DNA of 64,000 nucleotides from Dryomyza anilis (GCA_951804985.1 OX638130.1:77804583-77868582), one strand, 5' to 3'; positions 42,922 through 55,340 are shown, numbered from the stretch's first letter. Notes: generated by a model from the sequence alone, not told the origin. A program made the numbers and translations.

Positions 42922-43665
42922 GTCGAGCTCTTTCACCATTTTGAGCTGTGCGTGTTATATTTGTACTCAAAGTGGTGGGACTTAACAGTTTAATGCCGAA
43001 TCCGAACGGCAGGTGAGAGCTTTTTATATGGTGCGTTCGGGTAGAACACTCCTTTAGCTTATTTAACTCCATACACTCCTTTTCCGTTCGGGTATACGGA
43101 ACTGGTATAAAAAGAGAAACCCTATTGCTTTCGGCTAAAAAATAAAGAGTCAAAAGAGTTAACTCCGCAAGCCCCATTTCAGTGTGTTAGAACTAATGAA
43201 GCTTACACTTGCAACGATAGAATTTGAAAATTTGACGTTTAATTTTTTTTTAATAGTAGTCTGATTTTAAACGTACAAATTTTGTGTTTAACTTTTCGAT
43301 TGCTGTTGATGGTTGTTTTATTCCAATTTTTTTATTTTTTAAATAAAGTTCTATGAATTTTTACTAGTATTTTATCGTATTTATAAAGTTTGAAATATGT
43401 TTGTCACAAATATATAATGTAATTATCCTCCGTTTAATTAAAAGTTTATTGCTTCCTGCATAATCACTATTATATTACAAAACATATTTTTTATAGTTTA
43501 TTAGTTTTCAAAGACTTTGTTTTAATTTTAGAATTGGCTAAAGTTCACTTTACCGGCCGAAGTGAAATTTAAAAAAAAATTGTCACGCGCTTTATTTTTG
43601 CAAAAAAATAATAAAATAAAAAAAGTGCCGCTCGGACCCGTGATGACCTTGAAAAATCAAAAACT
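42922..43665. repeat. Reversed SINE tail joined to module X, third copy
   Basis: Same arrangement as at 3633-4445, ending at AAAACTGGTGC, so the last part of X is truncated. Confidence 0.6.
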
Positions 43666-43939
43666 GGTGCAACAATCACCAACAATATTATTACTATCTT
43701 TAATTACTATTTTTATCACCAAATTTCATTTCATCCAATCAGCATCAAGCATAAATTAATCTAAAGAGTTGCCTAATTCGCCTCATTCCATTGTCAATAT
43801 TATTAAAAACACTCATTTGCAAAAAACAACATAAAAAAATAATAAAAAATGTAAAATATACAAAAACCAAAAAAAATCTAAATAAAATTCAAAAAACTGG
43901 CTAACGATTTTTTTTATAACAAAAACAACAGTCAAAAAA
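43666..43939. other. A/T-rich low-complexity DNA
   Basis: Nothing recognised; mostly A-rich runs. Confidence 0.4.
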
Positions 43940-45970
43940 AAAGAGAAACAAAATAAAAGTTTATGAAAGTCTTGCTGCAACTATCTGTTTAAATTTACAC
44001 CTTGTAGCAAATATTTAAACATCCCATAAGTTTCAATAAAGTTGCAGCAAAACTATTAATATTTTTTAAATATGACATATATGAAGATAGTTACCAGATG
44101 TTTGCCACAACTGCTATGATAATTGAGATATTTACAGTTGACTAATATCAGACATCCTGAGAACTTGGATATTTGCAATAAAACTTTTGAGGTATTTTGA
44201 CATTTGACTACTATAAAAAAGGAAAATGGCGTGATTTTTTCTTACGCTCGATTTATCCACAACAATTAAGTAAATCCAATGGTAAAATTGAAAATAAAAT
44301 TTCCGGAATTGAAATTATCAACACGTGATGTACATTTTTTTTTCAGCGTTTACATGTTCAAGTCTATATCTTTAAAACTAAAGAAGATATTTTCTCATGT
44401 AAGCACATTTTTTTAGATCTCCATGTAAGCTTTCCATAAACAAAAGAATTTTAAAAATCGGATAACTTTTGGTTTTTTTACAATTTTTGAAAGATTTTTC
44501 ATGAAAAAATGTTCAACTTTACTGATTTTTATCTCCATAACAATTTAAAACTTAAGTTCTCTCAAGTTATCTCTGTACACCACTTTTTAAATTTTTAAAA
44601 TCGGTTGAGTGGTTCCGACAATACTGAATTTCACCCTATTTAAGAGCGTTTCGGCACACTGTGCAGCGTCGGGCCAACTTGGTTCTTCCGCTAAGAAGTC
44701 TCAATTCGTTGTGCAATTTTAGCTTCGAAGGATTTACAAAGATGCGATGTATAATCAGGATACTGTTTTAGAATTAAAAAAAATACATTTGATTAATTTT
44801 CTTTCAATTCAATAAAAATTACTCCGCGAATTCTACTGGAGTACTTTTTCCAAATATTCATCAACTATCTTCCCATTTGTAAGATGTTTACTTGATGGTA
44901 ACTATGTGACGATCACTTTTGGCGGCAAATGTAACTGCACAATAGCGGCGAGAACGACACTATTCGACGGCGCTAGCAACGCCGTCCGAAACTACGAGGC
45001 GCAGAGGAGCAAAAGCTCACCAACACAGCTACCACTGTGTGCCTCACCACTATACACGCGCTAGTGAGCGAAGCGACATGGAGATCGCTAACACATGCGC
45101 AGTGGTGAGCGAGCTTTGGCACACCAACAGCTGCACCAACGCTTCACCAAGTGCTCGCCTATAAAAGGCGATGCACAAGTGAAAATCGCTCTCTACTCTC
45201 TTCGATAGCTCTTCGCTTGAAGTAGACCTGGACGACAGTGACTAGTGGCAGTGTATCCTCGGCTTCTACAGGATATACTGTGGACTAGGATGTGGCCCCG
45301 GATTCTACGGGACCACACGAAAAATCACTAACGACTGACCCAGTTTCCCGCCCTGGTTATTGGTACCGACAGTTAGCGCAATACCGGAAGTACAACACCA
45401 TGAAGGATTAGCACAATACCGGAAATACAACCCCATGAAGGAGTAAGTTTGGTTAAAATACATCCTACTTAATTACCAAAAGCAGCCACATGCGGCCACC
45501 GCATAATTGAAACCCCGAAGAAAACGGCCACATGCGGCCAGCAGAATACTGAAATCTACGAGAAAGTGCCACATGCGGCCATATTCAAAACGCATGAATT
45601 AAGCTGCAGAGGCAGCCTATAACCATAATTTAAGCTAACAGAATTATTTCAAATAAAGAATTATTATCTCTTATTAAATCTCTGTGTACGGCGTATTTAT
45701 TTGTAAAGGGGTCTTGAGGGGTCCCCTGTCAACTATAAATTTTGTAGCGTACGGACCACTGGAGCCCGCTAAGCTATCCCAGCTCTGAACCCGGAAACCG
45801 GCTCGTTACAACTATAAATAATCGTAAATTTGAAAGATGGATGCCAGCAATATTTATCGTATTTGACGGATGTATGAGAGATGGTTGTCTCAAAGCCGAT
45901 CTAAATAATTTTTTAATAACTTGATATTTAGGGCTGTGATATTTTTGGTAATCATCTTTGTTTTCTTAGT
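43940..45970. mobile_element. Partial TIR element (same family as 58294-59684), with a solo LTR inside
   Basis: Left part (TCTTGCTGCAACTATCTG, TGTTTGCCACAACTGC) matches 58325-58470, and the sequence continues as in the complete copy. About 320 bases of unrelated DNA are inserted at 44352-44668, and the solo LTR is at 44905-45810. The right end GTTTTCTTAGTG (45959-45970) matches the family terminus. No ORF. Confidence 0.7.
44905..45810 (+). repeat. Solo LTR, 906 bp, TSD ACTA
   Basis: Starts TGTGACGATCAC and ends CTCGTTACA, flanked by ACTA at 44901-44904 and 45811-45814. Inside are a TATAAAAGG box (about 45160-45168), an AATAAA signal (about 45650) and short repeats (GCAATACCGGAARTACAAC twice; CCACATGCGGCCA three times). 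Related uninterrupted DNA at 50934-50965 and 58960-58990 supports the boundaries. It is far richer in GC than its surroundings. It is the product expected from LTR-LTR recombination of a Gypsy-class element; the family is unidentified. Confidence 0.88.
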
Positions 45971-45994
45971 GATATTATTGAAATAACATAAATT

Positions 45995-46545
45995 GTGTAG
46001 GGGCCGCTAGGATTGACGGATAATTACAGATTTGGAATCGTGAGGAAATTACCTTTCATTTGAGTACCCATATGTACTTGTAAGTGGGTGCACCAGTTTT
46101 TGATTTTTGAAGGCCACCACGGGTCCGAGCGGCACATTTTTTTTAATTTTGGTTTTTTTACAATTTTTTAGGCAATTTTTTTTTTCGGTTCGGCCGGTAA
46201 AGTGAACTACTCCCTCAAAATTTTAAATTTATAAATATATTGTAGATGTTAGTTTGAAGTATCATGACAAAAAGATGCTCTATAATTTGTGCGTTCGGCA
46301 TACCCTTTTTATTGACAGTTTTAACTCCAAACTAACTCCCAAAAAACTCCACTCCAGAGCCTTTTCGACCTTCTACCCATACGCACCTATAAACGATGTT
46401 TTACTCTCGTAGGTTTGCCATTTATTGGCGAGAGGTAGTGCGGTTTACAAAAATGTTTCTATGAAAAGATGTGGTTAACCTCAGTCCAGGCTTGAATCTA
46501 TGACCTTTCGGCTCGTAGTCCAACTCACTACAACGCAGCCAGCGC
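45995..46545 (-). repeat. SINE head joined to module X, minus strand
   Basis: 46545-46407 (minus) equals the tRNA-like head and first body part of the SINE at 53889 (GGACTACGAGCCGAAAGGTC, then TTTTCATAGAAACATTTT). It is followed by GGTGCGTATGGGTAGAA and the rest of module X, ending CCTAGCGGCCCCTACAC near 46000. Confidence 0.65.
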
Positions 46546-46944
46546 AAAGATAGCAACGAAAGTTAGCTACTACAAAATGACAAGATGCACAGGGTGTTTC
46601 AGAGACCTAAAATTTGCATTTTAAATATATTTAGTATGCATTTTAGAGCCTTCTATTATATATTAGTAGCTCTAACTAGAATTATTCTGGTACACAAAAT
46701 AACCAAGCATAATACAAAAAATAGTTTGAAACAATAAAAAATACCGTTTAGTTCATAAAGACAACTGTCGTAAACCATACAAATGTGGTCATGCGGTGTA
46801 GCGCTGATGGTAATAAGCAATCGTGTGCAATTAAATTCCCCATCTAATGGTGCAGTTGTCACTTCTGGCATTTACTTCAGATAGAAGCTATAGACGCCTT
46901 CATTTGAATCTTCCGGTTCATCATGTCGTTTTCGCCGTTGCTGA
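46546..46944. other. Unassigned DNA
   Basis: No supported gene or repeat. Confidence 0.35.
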
Positions 46945-47280
46945 TGATTACCATCTTTAAGAACAAATTTTTTCAGACTAGACTAAGAAAACATTTGTTA
47001 CGGCAACTGAATACGTTATTGTATCAAAAAAATAAATGGCAACCTCATGTCTATCAGCAGTTCGATTGCCAGTTTCTTGCCAAAAATTATAGATACATGC
47101 AGAAATAAATAAACGCCAAAAATTTTCACAAGTGGCAAAAAACAGGAAATTCATTAATTAAGTAAAAATGCGAAATAAATATATGAATATTAATAAAATA
47201 ATGAATGAATTCAATACAAATTGCTGTTAAGCTATTGAAATATAATAAAAATATGTGACCATATGTGGCATTATAAATAG

Positions 47281-48025
47281 TTTTTTATTATACCCTACAC
47301 TAAGAGTGAAAGGGTATATTCAGTTTGGTACGCCGTTTGTAACACCCAGAAGGAAGCATCTCCGGTATGGAAAAGTATATATATTCTTGATCAGCATGAC
47401 CTCCTGAGTCGATTTAGCGATGTCCGTCTGTCCGTCTGTCTGTCCGTCTGTCTGTATGTCCGTCTGTCTGTCCGTCTGTCTGTCTGTTGAAATCCCTAAG
47501 ACTTTTAAAATAGAAGAGCTAGATAAATGAAACTTATAACTTAGATTACTAATATACCTACGCTGTATGTGCGAAAAAATTGGCGAGATCGGTCCATTGT
47601 GACCTATGATCCGACCACTTATGTTCAAATACCTCATATAAAATGTTCATATAAAGATCAATTTTTATGTATACGTGCTTAGGTAAACTTTTTTGGTCAA
47701 ATATATATTGATATCATGCTCAAATACATTATAATAATGTTTTCCGGCAAAAAGACTTGTGGTTCACAAAAAAAAAATCGAAATTCGGTACACCTACACA
47801 TTTGTAAATATGGGTATCAAATGAATGGAAATTCTTCAGCGATTAAATGTTTGTAGTTATTTTCAGGATTCGTATACCCTGGTGACCTATATATCACTTT
47901 GAATGGTAACCACACATATGTGTAGGGTATTTATAGTCGGCTTAGACCGACTATAATTTTGATAATCCTAACTATCAGAATTACACCTACTTTAAAATTT
48001 CCCATGTGATCTAACCTTCCCAACT
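47281..48025 (+). repeat. Dispersed repeat with GTCCGTCTGTC microsatellite
   Basis: TATACCCTACACTAAGAGTG start, CCTGAGTCGATTTAGCGATG, a GTCC/GTCT tetranucleotide array (47425-47490), a TAGTCGGCTTAGACCGACTA palindrome near 47935, and CCTTCCCAACTGGTTTT at the end. Copies: 34665-35375 and, reversed and partial, 34045-34260. The mirrored arm at 48485-48500 supplies the approximate empty site. Class unknown. Confidence 0.7.
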
Positions 48026-48189
48026 GGTTTTGTTTAATTATGATGAAATATTATATTAAATGTGTGAGATATATTTTTATAAATTATATGAGTGACATAT
48101 TTACGCACCAAAAATACATATAGAAAACTTTACATAAATAAGTTTTCTATATAAAAAATATTATCAAAATAAAATTTCAATTGTAGGTT

Positions 48190-48318
48190 TCAGCATGCTT
48201 GCTGACTTGGAGGTTTAAACAACCTCATGCTTGCTGAATTGGAGGTTGGCAGAACCTCATGCTTGCTGACTAGGAGGTTAGCACAATCTTATTCTTGCTG
48301 ATTAGGAGGTTGGTACAA
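48190..48318. repeat. Four-copy tandem repeat of about 35 bp
   Basis: Units of CATGCTTGCTGAMTTGGAGGT followed by a variable CAGAACCT-type end, at the centre of the inverted-repeat element. Confidence 0.85.
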
Positions 48319-48880
48319 CCTTTATATAGAAAACTTATTTATGTAAAGTTTTCTATATGTATTTTTGATGCGTAAATATGTCACGCATACAATATCAAAA
48401 AATATATCTATTAATTCCTGTTCCCTGAAAAATAAAAACAGTATGAAGACACATTTAATATTTTATTTCGTCATAATTAAACAAAATATGAAATTATTTA
48501 TAATGCCACATACGGTCATATATTTTTATATTTTTTGTTATATTTCACTAGCTAAACAGCAACTAGTATTCATTATTTTATTAATATTCATATATTTATT
48601 TCGCATTTTTACTTAATTAATGAATTTCCTTTTGTTTGTCTCTGACGTTTATTTATTTTTGCATGTATCCATAATTTTTGGCAAGAAACTGGCAACCGAA
48701 ATGCTGATAGACATGAGGTTGCCGTTTGTCATTTATTTAGTTGATACAATAACGTACTCAGTAGCCATAACAAATGCACAAACGTCAAATTTTGGCAGAA
48801 TGAAAAATTCAAAATTTCAAAAAAAATCTATTTCCATTGGTGACATATTTTTTATTTATATTATATTTCACTAGCTAATG

Positions 48881-50519
48881 ATTGAATAAATATATTATTT
48901 TATTAATATTTGTATATTAAACTCGTACGAAAGTCACACGAATGAATACAAAATACGGGGCACAGAGTGCGACCCAAATGATGGCAATATGAGATCATGG
49001 TACTTGCACGATAGTCGCACGCATGCATATAAAATGAGAGGCACTACGTGCGATTAAATTAGTACAAATTTGAGGGCATATTGCTAAATTGTCCATTGCG
49101 CCATCTACCGGACAAAAAATTAAATTCTAACCCGACAACTTTTCGGCTCAAGCCTTGTCCTACTTGGGTGCAAATTTTTGCGGATAATGGTGAATTTAGT
49201 GTGGTGACTTTTATTGATGTAACTACTGAAATGGTGAGTTCCTGAGAGGTGAGTTGCGTAGTGGAGAGTTGTAGTTGTGAGTATGTAATGGTACGTTGTT
49301 CTTTGATAATAGTGGGTTTAGTGTGGAAACGTTTTTTTATTTCGCAGTAACTTTTTCGTTGTGTGGTGAATTTTTGTGTTGTTTATTTTTAGATCAGAGT
49401 TTATTTCAGGTGAGCTTACCAATATTATATGTGCTGAGATAATTTGTAGTGACTAATATTATGTGGAGTTCATAATACCGAGAGACATGAACATTTTAAA
49501 ATTAATAAAAACACTCCGCTCAAAAAAAAAAATTTTTTTTGCCATGCAAGAATGGTTTTTAAAATTTTGAAGTTTGTATTTATTTTATGTTTTAGTTTTT
49601 AGTAAAAAAAAAACGAAGCCAGCAGACTGGCATCTGTACATCGAAGAGACTTTAACAGTTACGAGTAATATACAAAATATCAAAAATAAAAATTATTTTT
49701 GAACACAATTTTTTTTTGTTAATTTTTGATTTTTAAAATTTTGCTCAGAAATAAAACTCAAATTTCAATTTTCATTTTCAAACTCAAAAATAAAAATTAA
49801 AAATTAATTTTTGTTTTGCTCAAGAATAACGATTATTTTTGATTTATACTTTTTTTTACTCAAAAATAAAAAATAGGGTGCGGAGCGTTGTGCATAATTT
49901 GATGTGCAGTAAAAATAATGTTCTTACCATGGAAAGGATAGACTCTAGTACTAATTTGGGTCATATTAGTGAACACCTTCGAAGGATCACGTGTGCTGGT
50001 GGTCAGTATTACAATTAATTTGGGATCATCGATAAATAAAACTTGAAAACTAATTTCGTCTGCAACTTACTTACTGGAACCACATGTTACTACAAAAAAA
50101 AAGCTTCAAGTGCGTCACTAAATTTTTTTGGGTGAATCTGTTCCAATGGAATTACAGAAGCACACAAGTGCGTCATTGGAATATTTGCAGTGCAATACAA
50201 ATGTGTTTAACGTACACTCCAAATCTGACAAATTGAATGCAACAATTAAGTCAATTTGGTACAACATAAACTAATTGTTCTTTTTTTAGTTACATTTATA
50301 GTCATTCAGTACAAACATGGAGTGTGCAAATTGTTCAGTTTTATTTTGTTCAATAGATTTATATGCTAAGCATTTAAAATGAGCATAAAGACTTTAATCG
50401 AGTTGTGAAAGAGTTTATTCAGTTTTATATAAGCATATTAACTATATAAAAAGAGAACATGCTTCAATTACGTCAGACGCTTTAATTACTATACCTGTTC
50501 AGGAAAATCTAATCAACCA
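48881..50519. other. Unassigned AT-rich DNA with weak repeats
   Basis: No gene. Two degenerate about 70-bp units with CGTACGAAAGTCACACG/GCACGATAGTCGCACG lie at 48925-49060, a TGGTGAGTT-rich patch at 49190-49300, and CAAAAATAAAAATT low-complexity sequence at 49510-49880. Confidence 0.45.
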
Positions 50520-51155
50520 ACTACCATAAAAAAGGAAAAGGGCGTACTTTTTCCTTACGCTTGATTTATCCACAACAATTAAGTAAATCAAAAAATGTAA
50601 AAAAGTGCCAATTCAAATATTACATATTAATGGTAAAAGTGAAAATAAAATATCCTGTGATTTAAATTATCAATACGTGATGGAAAATATTCCTTTTCAG
50701 AGTTTACTTTGATGACAGCATCACCGGTCGGATTTGATTCTTCTGCGAAGAAATCTCAAGTCGTTGTACTATTTTACCTTCGACGGATTTATAAAGATGA
50801 TGGCGATGTATAACCAGGATACTGTTTTAATTCTAGAATAAATAAAAATACTTTTGATTCATTTTCTAATGGAGTACCTTTTCCAAATATGCATCAACTA
50901 TGTTCCTATTTGTAAGATGTTTAATTGATGGTTGCTGTATATAATCGTGAATTTGAAAGATGGTTGCTACCTACATTTATCGCTTATTGATGAAGAACAG
51001 TTTCGTCGGCCGCATGTTGTTTTTTTGCACCAAAACTCTGATTCGCCAAGTGGAATGTTTTCTGCAAAAAGTAGCACATTGTAGCCCAAAGATATTGTGC
51101 AGGTAGCCCAAAAGTAGCAAGTAGCACAATTCAAAAATTTAGTAGCGTCTGAGGC

Positions 51156-51316
51156 GCGATTCTGTAACTTATTAACGACAAATATCGATATCGTTAACTA
51201 ACAACAATTGTGGCATGCAGAAGCGATCGTCATGAAAAAATGTAAATTTTAACGATATTTGTCGTTAAAAATAGTTAACGATATCGATTTTTGTCGTTAA
51301 TAAGTTACAGAATCGC
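51156..51316. mobile_element. Hairpin MITE, 161 bp
   Basis: Terminal inverted repeats of about 44 bases start GCGATTCTGTAACTTATT and end with the complement; the stem contains TTAACGA-ATATCGATATCGTT-type sequence. No ORF. No convincing target duplication. A related half is at 4813-4870. Confidence 0.75.
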
Positions 51317-52261
51317 CCTATTCCCAGTGACTTGTTAGCTCCGCTCTGCCTTATTTCTTCCTGCTGAATACAACCATGTTTATGTCAAGTCAAACTTTTC
51401 CATTTTCACTTTCTGTTTTGGAAGAGAATTTTTGTAATGTTCTTTTGTTTTGTTGTTCGTTTGTTTAATGAATGTCAACGGAGAAAAATTGTCATTCAAT
51501 TCAAAATGGTAGTTGGCCGTTCGTCGTCTTGGTGGAAATTTGTAAGTATTATTAACATTTATTTTGAATATATCAACATTTAAACGAGATTTACAGAGAC
51601 AACCAGAGATTGTGAAAATAGTTGGCAGTAATTAAACGCATCATAAGACTTGCATCTTTATGGTGCATGAGGGACGGACGTGTCGTCTTCAAGTCTTTTA
51701 AATGTGTTCCGTCCGTCGCTGTTAAGTTTAGTTGTCGCGTAAAATTGTGTTTAGTGTGCCCGTCCAACATAAAATAACAATAAAAACAAAACTAAAATAA
51801 AACACAAATTAAATTAAACAAATTAAAACAAAATTACATTTTAATAAACACCAACCAAATAAATAGAACAATAAATTAACAAACAACAACAACACAATAA
51901 AACCGGTTTCGCGCTGCCTGCTGAGTTGCTGCACTCAACGTTTTTTTTTTTTGCAATTGCCAATGCAAAAGGCTTTTCTATGCTCTTTGCTGCACTTGCA
52001 CAGGTTTGTTTCGTATCCCTTCCCTCCCTCATCCTACTACACGCTACTAGCGCTCAAAGTTGAGGCTGCACTGAGTGCGTGATCTATGCTGTGGTGAAGG
52101 CCTAACACTCACCACAGCTTGACTTACGCTCTCATTTGTTTGTATCAACTGCTGCGCGTTGGTAGTATGTATGTCTGTTTTGAAGTTGCCCAGTAGGAAA
52201 AATTTCGCAAAAATTTCGCATAGATTTTTGCAACATTTGTGGGTAGGCCATAGGCCACAAT
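51317..52261 (+). other. Non-coding stretch before the LINE ORF2
   Basis: No ORF with motifs. Composition is mixed and less AT-rich from 51640 onward, so part may be the LINE's 5' region. Frames on the minus strand here have no recognisable content. Confidence 0.4.
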
Positions 52262-52941
52262 AGGCCGTCAATAGGCCACAAATAATGGCACTTGGTGAGA
52301 CCCAGGTTAGTGAGGATGCAGATCCACTGGATTTTCAAATACCTGGGTATCACTTGCAACCATTATTTTCTGCCCATAGGGGTCTCGCTCTTTTTATTCG
52401 GAGTGACGTGTATCAACTGCAGCAACAACATAGTGAGTCGGATAGCGAATTTAATACAATTTGGGTTAAATTCAAAATCCAAACACACATCATGCACTTG
52501 TGCTTTTTATATAGGAGTCCGAATCTAGATAGGGTTTCCACCTGTAATAAGCTGGATGCCTTATCTGATTCGATCTCAAATATATTGGAGCAATTTCCAG
52601 GCAGTGAAATTGTTGTTGCCGGCGATTTTAATGTGCACAACGCCACTTGGTTGAGCCACTCGGGTCTATCAACACAGGAGGGTTGTTATGCTGAGCTGTT
52701 TGCAGAGTGCAATCAACTCACTCAATTGGTGAAGGAACCGACGTACCTCCCACGCATCGGTTGGCAAAGCCAAAAAGTCCTAGACATTTTTCTGACTTCA
52801 CATCATGAAAAATATGATGTAAAAGTCCTTGCACCTCTTGATAACTCCGACCACTGTACTGTTTCCGCTGAGTTTTCGTATTCTAGTTTACGCGCCTCTT
52901 TGATTAAAGCCCCGAAGAGGACTGTATGGCTTTACGAATAA
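52262..52941 (+). pseudogene. LINE endonuclease
   Basis: 'MALGETQVSEDADPLDFQIP' carries the catalytic Glu block, 'EIVVAGDFNVHNATWL' the Asp-Asn block, and 'LDIFLTSH' plus 'LDNSDHCTVSAEF' the Thr/Ser and Asp-His blocks. The frame 52285-52941 is complete for most of the domain; the first strand is cut off by stops upstream. It stops at TAA before the linker. Confidence 0.9.
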
Positions 52942-53232
52942 GCGAATTGGGTTGCGTTAAATGATTTTTATAGCATCTTTAATTGAAAATTGTGTTTCGC
53001 AGACAGAGACATAAATGCCGCGGCTTTAATGGTACAAAATATTATTTTATTAGGTATGCGGTGCTTCATACCTTCTAAAAAAATTAGCATTAAACCCAAG
53101 GACCACTCATGGTTTAATGAGACTTGCAGGATTGCAGTCAGGTCGAAAGAGGAAGCCTTTCAAAATTAGCGTTCTAACAAGAATGCTGACACAGAAAGAC
53201 TTCGCATAAAGGCTGGGAATCGCTGTAATGCC

Positions 53233-53880
53233 GTGATTTCGCGCGAAAAGTTTCATCACGAACAAAACGCGCGTAAAAAGGTCATACTCTACCTTAGAGG
53301 TAGTAAAAATTTCTGGTCATTCGTAAAAAGGGTGAAGAATCAGACGACATCGTCTACTCCAACTCTTATTATGAATGGCCAGACCGCTCCCATATATCAA
53401 TCAACCACTGCTCGATGTCGATTTTGTTTCTTTTGCAATGCCGGAGATCCATTTTCGAACTCGGGCAGTTAAAAAGGTTTTAGCAAACCTCAACATTAAC
53501 AAAGCCTCTGGGCCAGATGGCATATCTGCCCATGTGTTGAAGAAGTGCGCGTCAACACTGGCTTGTCCGTTCCGTAACCTTTTCAACATCTCCTACACGA
53601 CAGGAGTTTTTCCATCTTGTTGGAAGGTTGCCAATGTCCAGCCAGTTCCGAAAAAGGCGAGGCTACGAACCCTGCCAATTACCGACCCATTGCAATATGC
53701 TCTGCGCTCTCCAAGGTAATGGAAAGCGTAATTAACTTCCACTTTGTGAACTATCTAGAGGGAAACGAATTTCTTAGTGACCGACAATATGGTTTCCGTA
53801 GGACCAGATCCACAGGTGACTTAATGGCGGTCCTCTCCGAAATGTGGAATAATTGTATTCACCTTTTCGGGGAGAGTAAG
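53233..53880 (+). pseudogene. LINE RT, amino-terminal part
   Basis: Three overlapping frames carry 'NINKASGPDGISAHVLKKCA', 'FNISYTTGVFPSCWKVANVQ', 'PANYRPIAICSALSKVMESV' and 'SDRQYGFRRTRSTGDLMAVL' in order. Frame changes occur near 53470 and 53650. The reading is cut by the SINE at 53889. Confidence 0.88.
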
Positions 53881-53888
53881 GCTGTTGC

Positions 53889-54201
53889 CGCGGTAGCTCA
53901 GTGGTTAGTGCGTTGGACTGCGAGCCGAAAGGTCCCCGGTTCAAGACTGGACTGGGGCTAACAACATCTTTTCATAGAAACATTTTCTATACCGCGCTAC
54001 CTCTCGTCAGTAAATGGCAAACCTACGAGAGTAAAACCATTGCCTATGAAAAAGCTCTCACCCGCCATTCGGATTCGACAATAAACTTTAGATCCCACCA
54101 CTTTGAGTACAAATATAACCCGCACAGCTCAAAATGGTGAGAGAGCTCGGCCGAAGTTCTATACAGGACTGTAGCGCCAAACTATTATTATTATTATTAA
54201 T
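53889..54201 (+). mobile_element. tRNA-derived SINE, 313 bp, TSD GCTGTTGC
   Basis: The head has an A-box-like GGTAGCTCAGTGGTTAGTGC and, about 40 bases on, a B-box-like GGTTCAAGACT, the promoter pair used by RNA polymerase III. The body follows, ending in a TATTATTATTATTAA tail. Direct repeats GCTGTTGC at 53881-53888 and 54202-54209 flank it, and removing one repeat plus the insert brings the two LINE RT halves together ('GESKAV' and 'DISKAFDRV'). Parts of the SINE occur at 3633, 20122, 42922 and 46407-46545. It would be mobilised by a LINE's enzymes. Confidence 0.9.
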
Positions 54202-55340
54202 GCTGTTGCTCTCGATATTTCCAAGGCTTTTGATCGAGTGTGGCATAAAGCCCTCGTTTCAAAACTAATTGCATTTGGTGTCGGTGAATCTTTTACTCGA
54301 TGGATATCGAGTTTTCTCCAGGGTCGTTCAATACGAGTTGCGATGGATGGTGAGTTCTCCGAACAACATTCCATCAATTCTGAAGTTCCACGGGATTCGG
54401 TCCTATCCCCGTCTCTATTTCTTGTATTTATCAATGACCTTCTGTCATTGACCCAGAACCCAGTTCATTCCTTTGCAGATGACAGTAACATTTGTCATTC
54501 ATATTCATTCAACAAGCGCCCAAACTCTTTGGAGATTGAGAGTAAAAGACGCACTATGAATGACACACTCAACAATGACCTTAAATCAATCTCCGAGTGG
54601 GGTCTTGCAAATAGAGTTGATTTTAATGCAAGCAAGACCCAATGTTGTCTGTTATCTCACAAAAGAATGGATTCACCCCTCCCTCCCCTCAATATGGGTG
54701 CTGTGGATATTGCGCAGTCAGCTTCTCTTGACGTTCTGGGCATATCAATTCAATGTGATCTCCGTTGGAATGATCACATATTTAAAGTGCCGAAAGAAGC
54801 GGCCAAGTGCCTCGGTTTACTGAAACGGTGTAAGACATACTTCACTCCTGCTGACTTACACACTGTCTACACTAACTATATTCGGCCTATGATGGAATAC
54901 AACTCGCACATATGGGCAGGGGCTTCTAAATCTTCTTTGGAGTTCCTGGACCGAATCCAACAACGTACAATATATTTAATAGGGGATGAAATTATTTCAT
55001 CCTTTATTGGCTCTCTTGAGCACCGAAGGACCGTTGGTTGTGAAAGCCTGTTTTATAGGTAATACAATGGTAAGTGTTCGAGGGAGATACATGGCGAGGG
55101 AGATACATCCACCAGGTTGTGTGTTCTCTCGTTCTACTCGGGCATCGAACCAAGCCCACCTCTTCGTAGTTCACTCGGCTCTCAACAGAACCACGCATTA
55201 TAGAGAGAATTCGTTCTTCAGTCGCACGATTCGTTTGTGGAACAATCTCCCTGCGTCTGTTTTTCCCGACATTTTTGATATTGGCAAATTCAAAACAAAT
55301 ATTCACCGACACTACCTCATCTTTCCTCCCTTCCTCTAAC
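54202..55340 (+). pseudogene. LINE RT, carboxy-terminal part
   Basis: 'DISKAFDRVWHKALVSKLI', 'SEVPRDSVLSPSLFLVFIND' (Gln-Gly of the family replaced by Arg-Asp) and catalytic FADD (54472-54483) are followed by 'RVDFNASKTQCCLLSHK', 'LDVLGISIQCDLRWNDHI' and 'YTNYIRPMMEYNSHIWAGA'. A frame change near 55060 leads to 'RENSFFSRTIRLWNNLPASV', the usual end of this LINE type. The FADD is intact. Confidence 0.92.

Larger units (their letters stand above)
46945..48880. mobile_element. Long inverted-repeat (foldback/MITE-like) element with tandem-repeat core
   Basis: The left half (about 46945-47280 and 48026-48160) is the approximate reverse complement of the right half (48320-48800). Landmarks are GGCAACCTCATGTCTATCAGC versus GCTGATAGACATGAGGTTGCC and CATATAGAAAACTTTACATA versus its complement at 48340-48360. 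The core (48190-48318) is a four-copy tandem repeat. The left arm is split by a dispersed repeat (47281-48025). No ORF with a recognisable domain. Confidence 0.75.

Noticed and set aside
53889..53965. Functional tRNA gene
   Set aside because: The A-box and B-box are present, but the stems do not pair properly, the body continues into a SINE, and it sits inside a LINE with target duplications.
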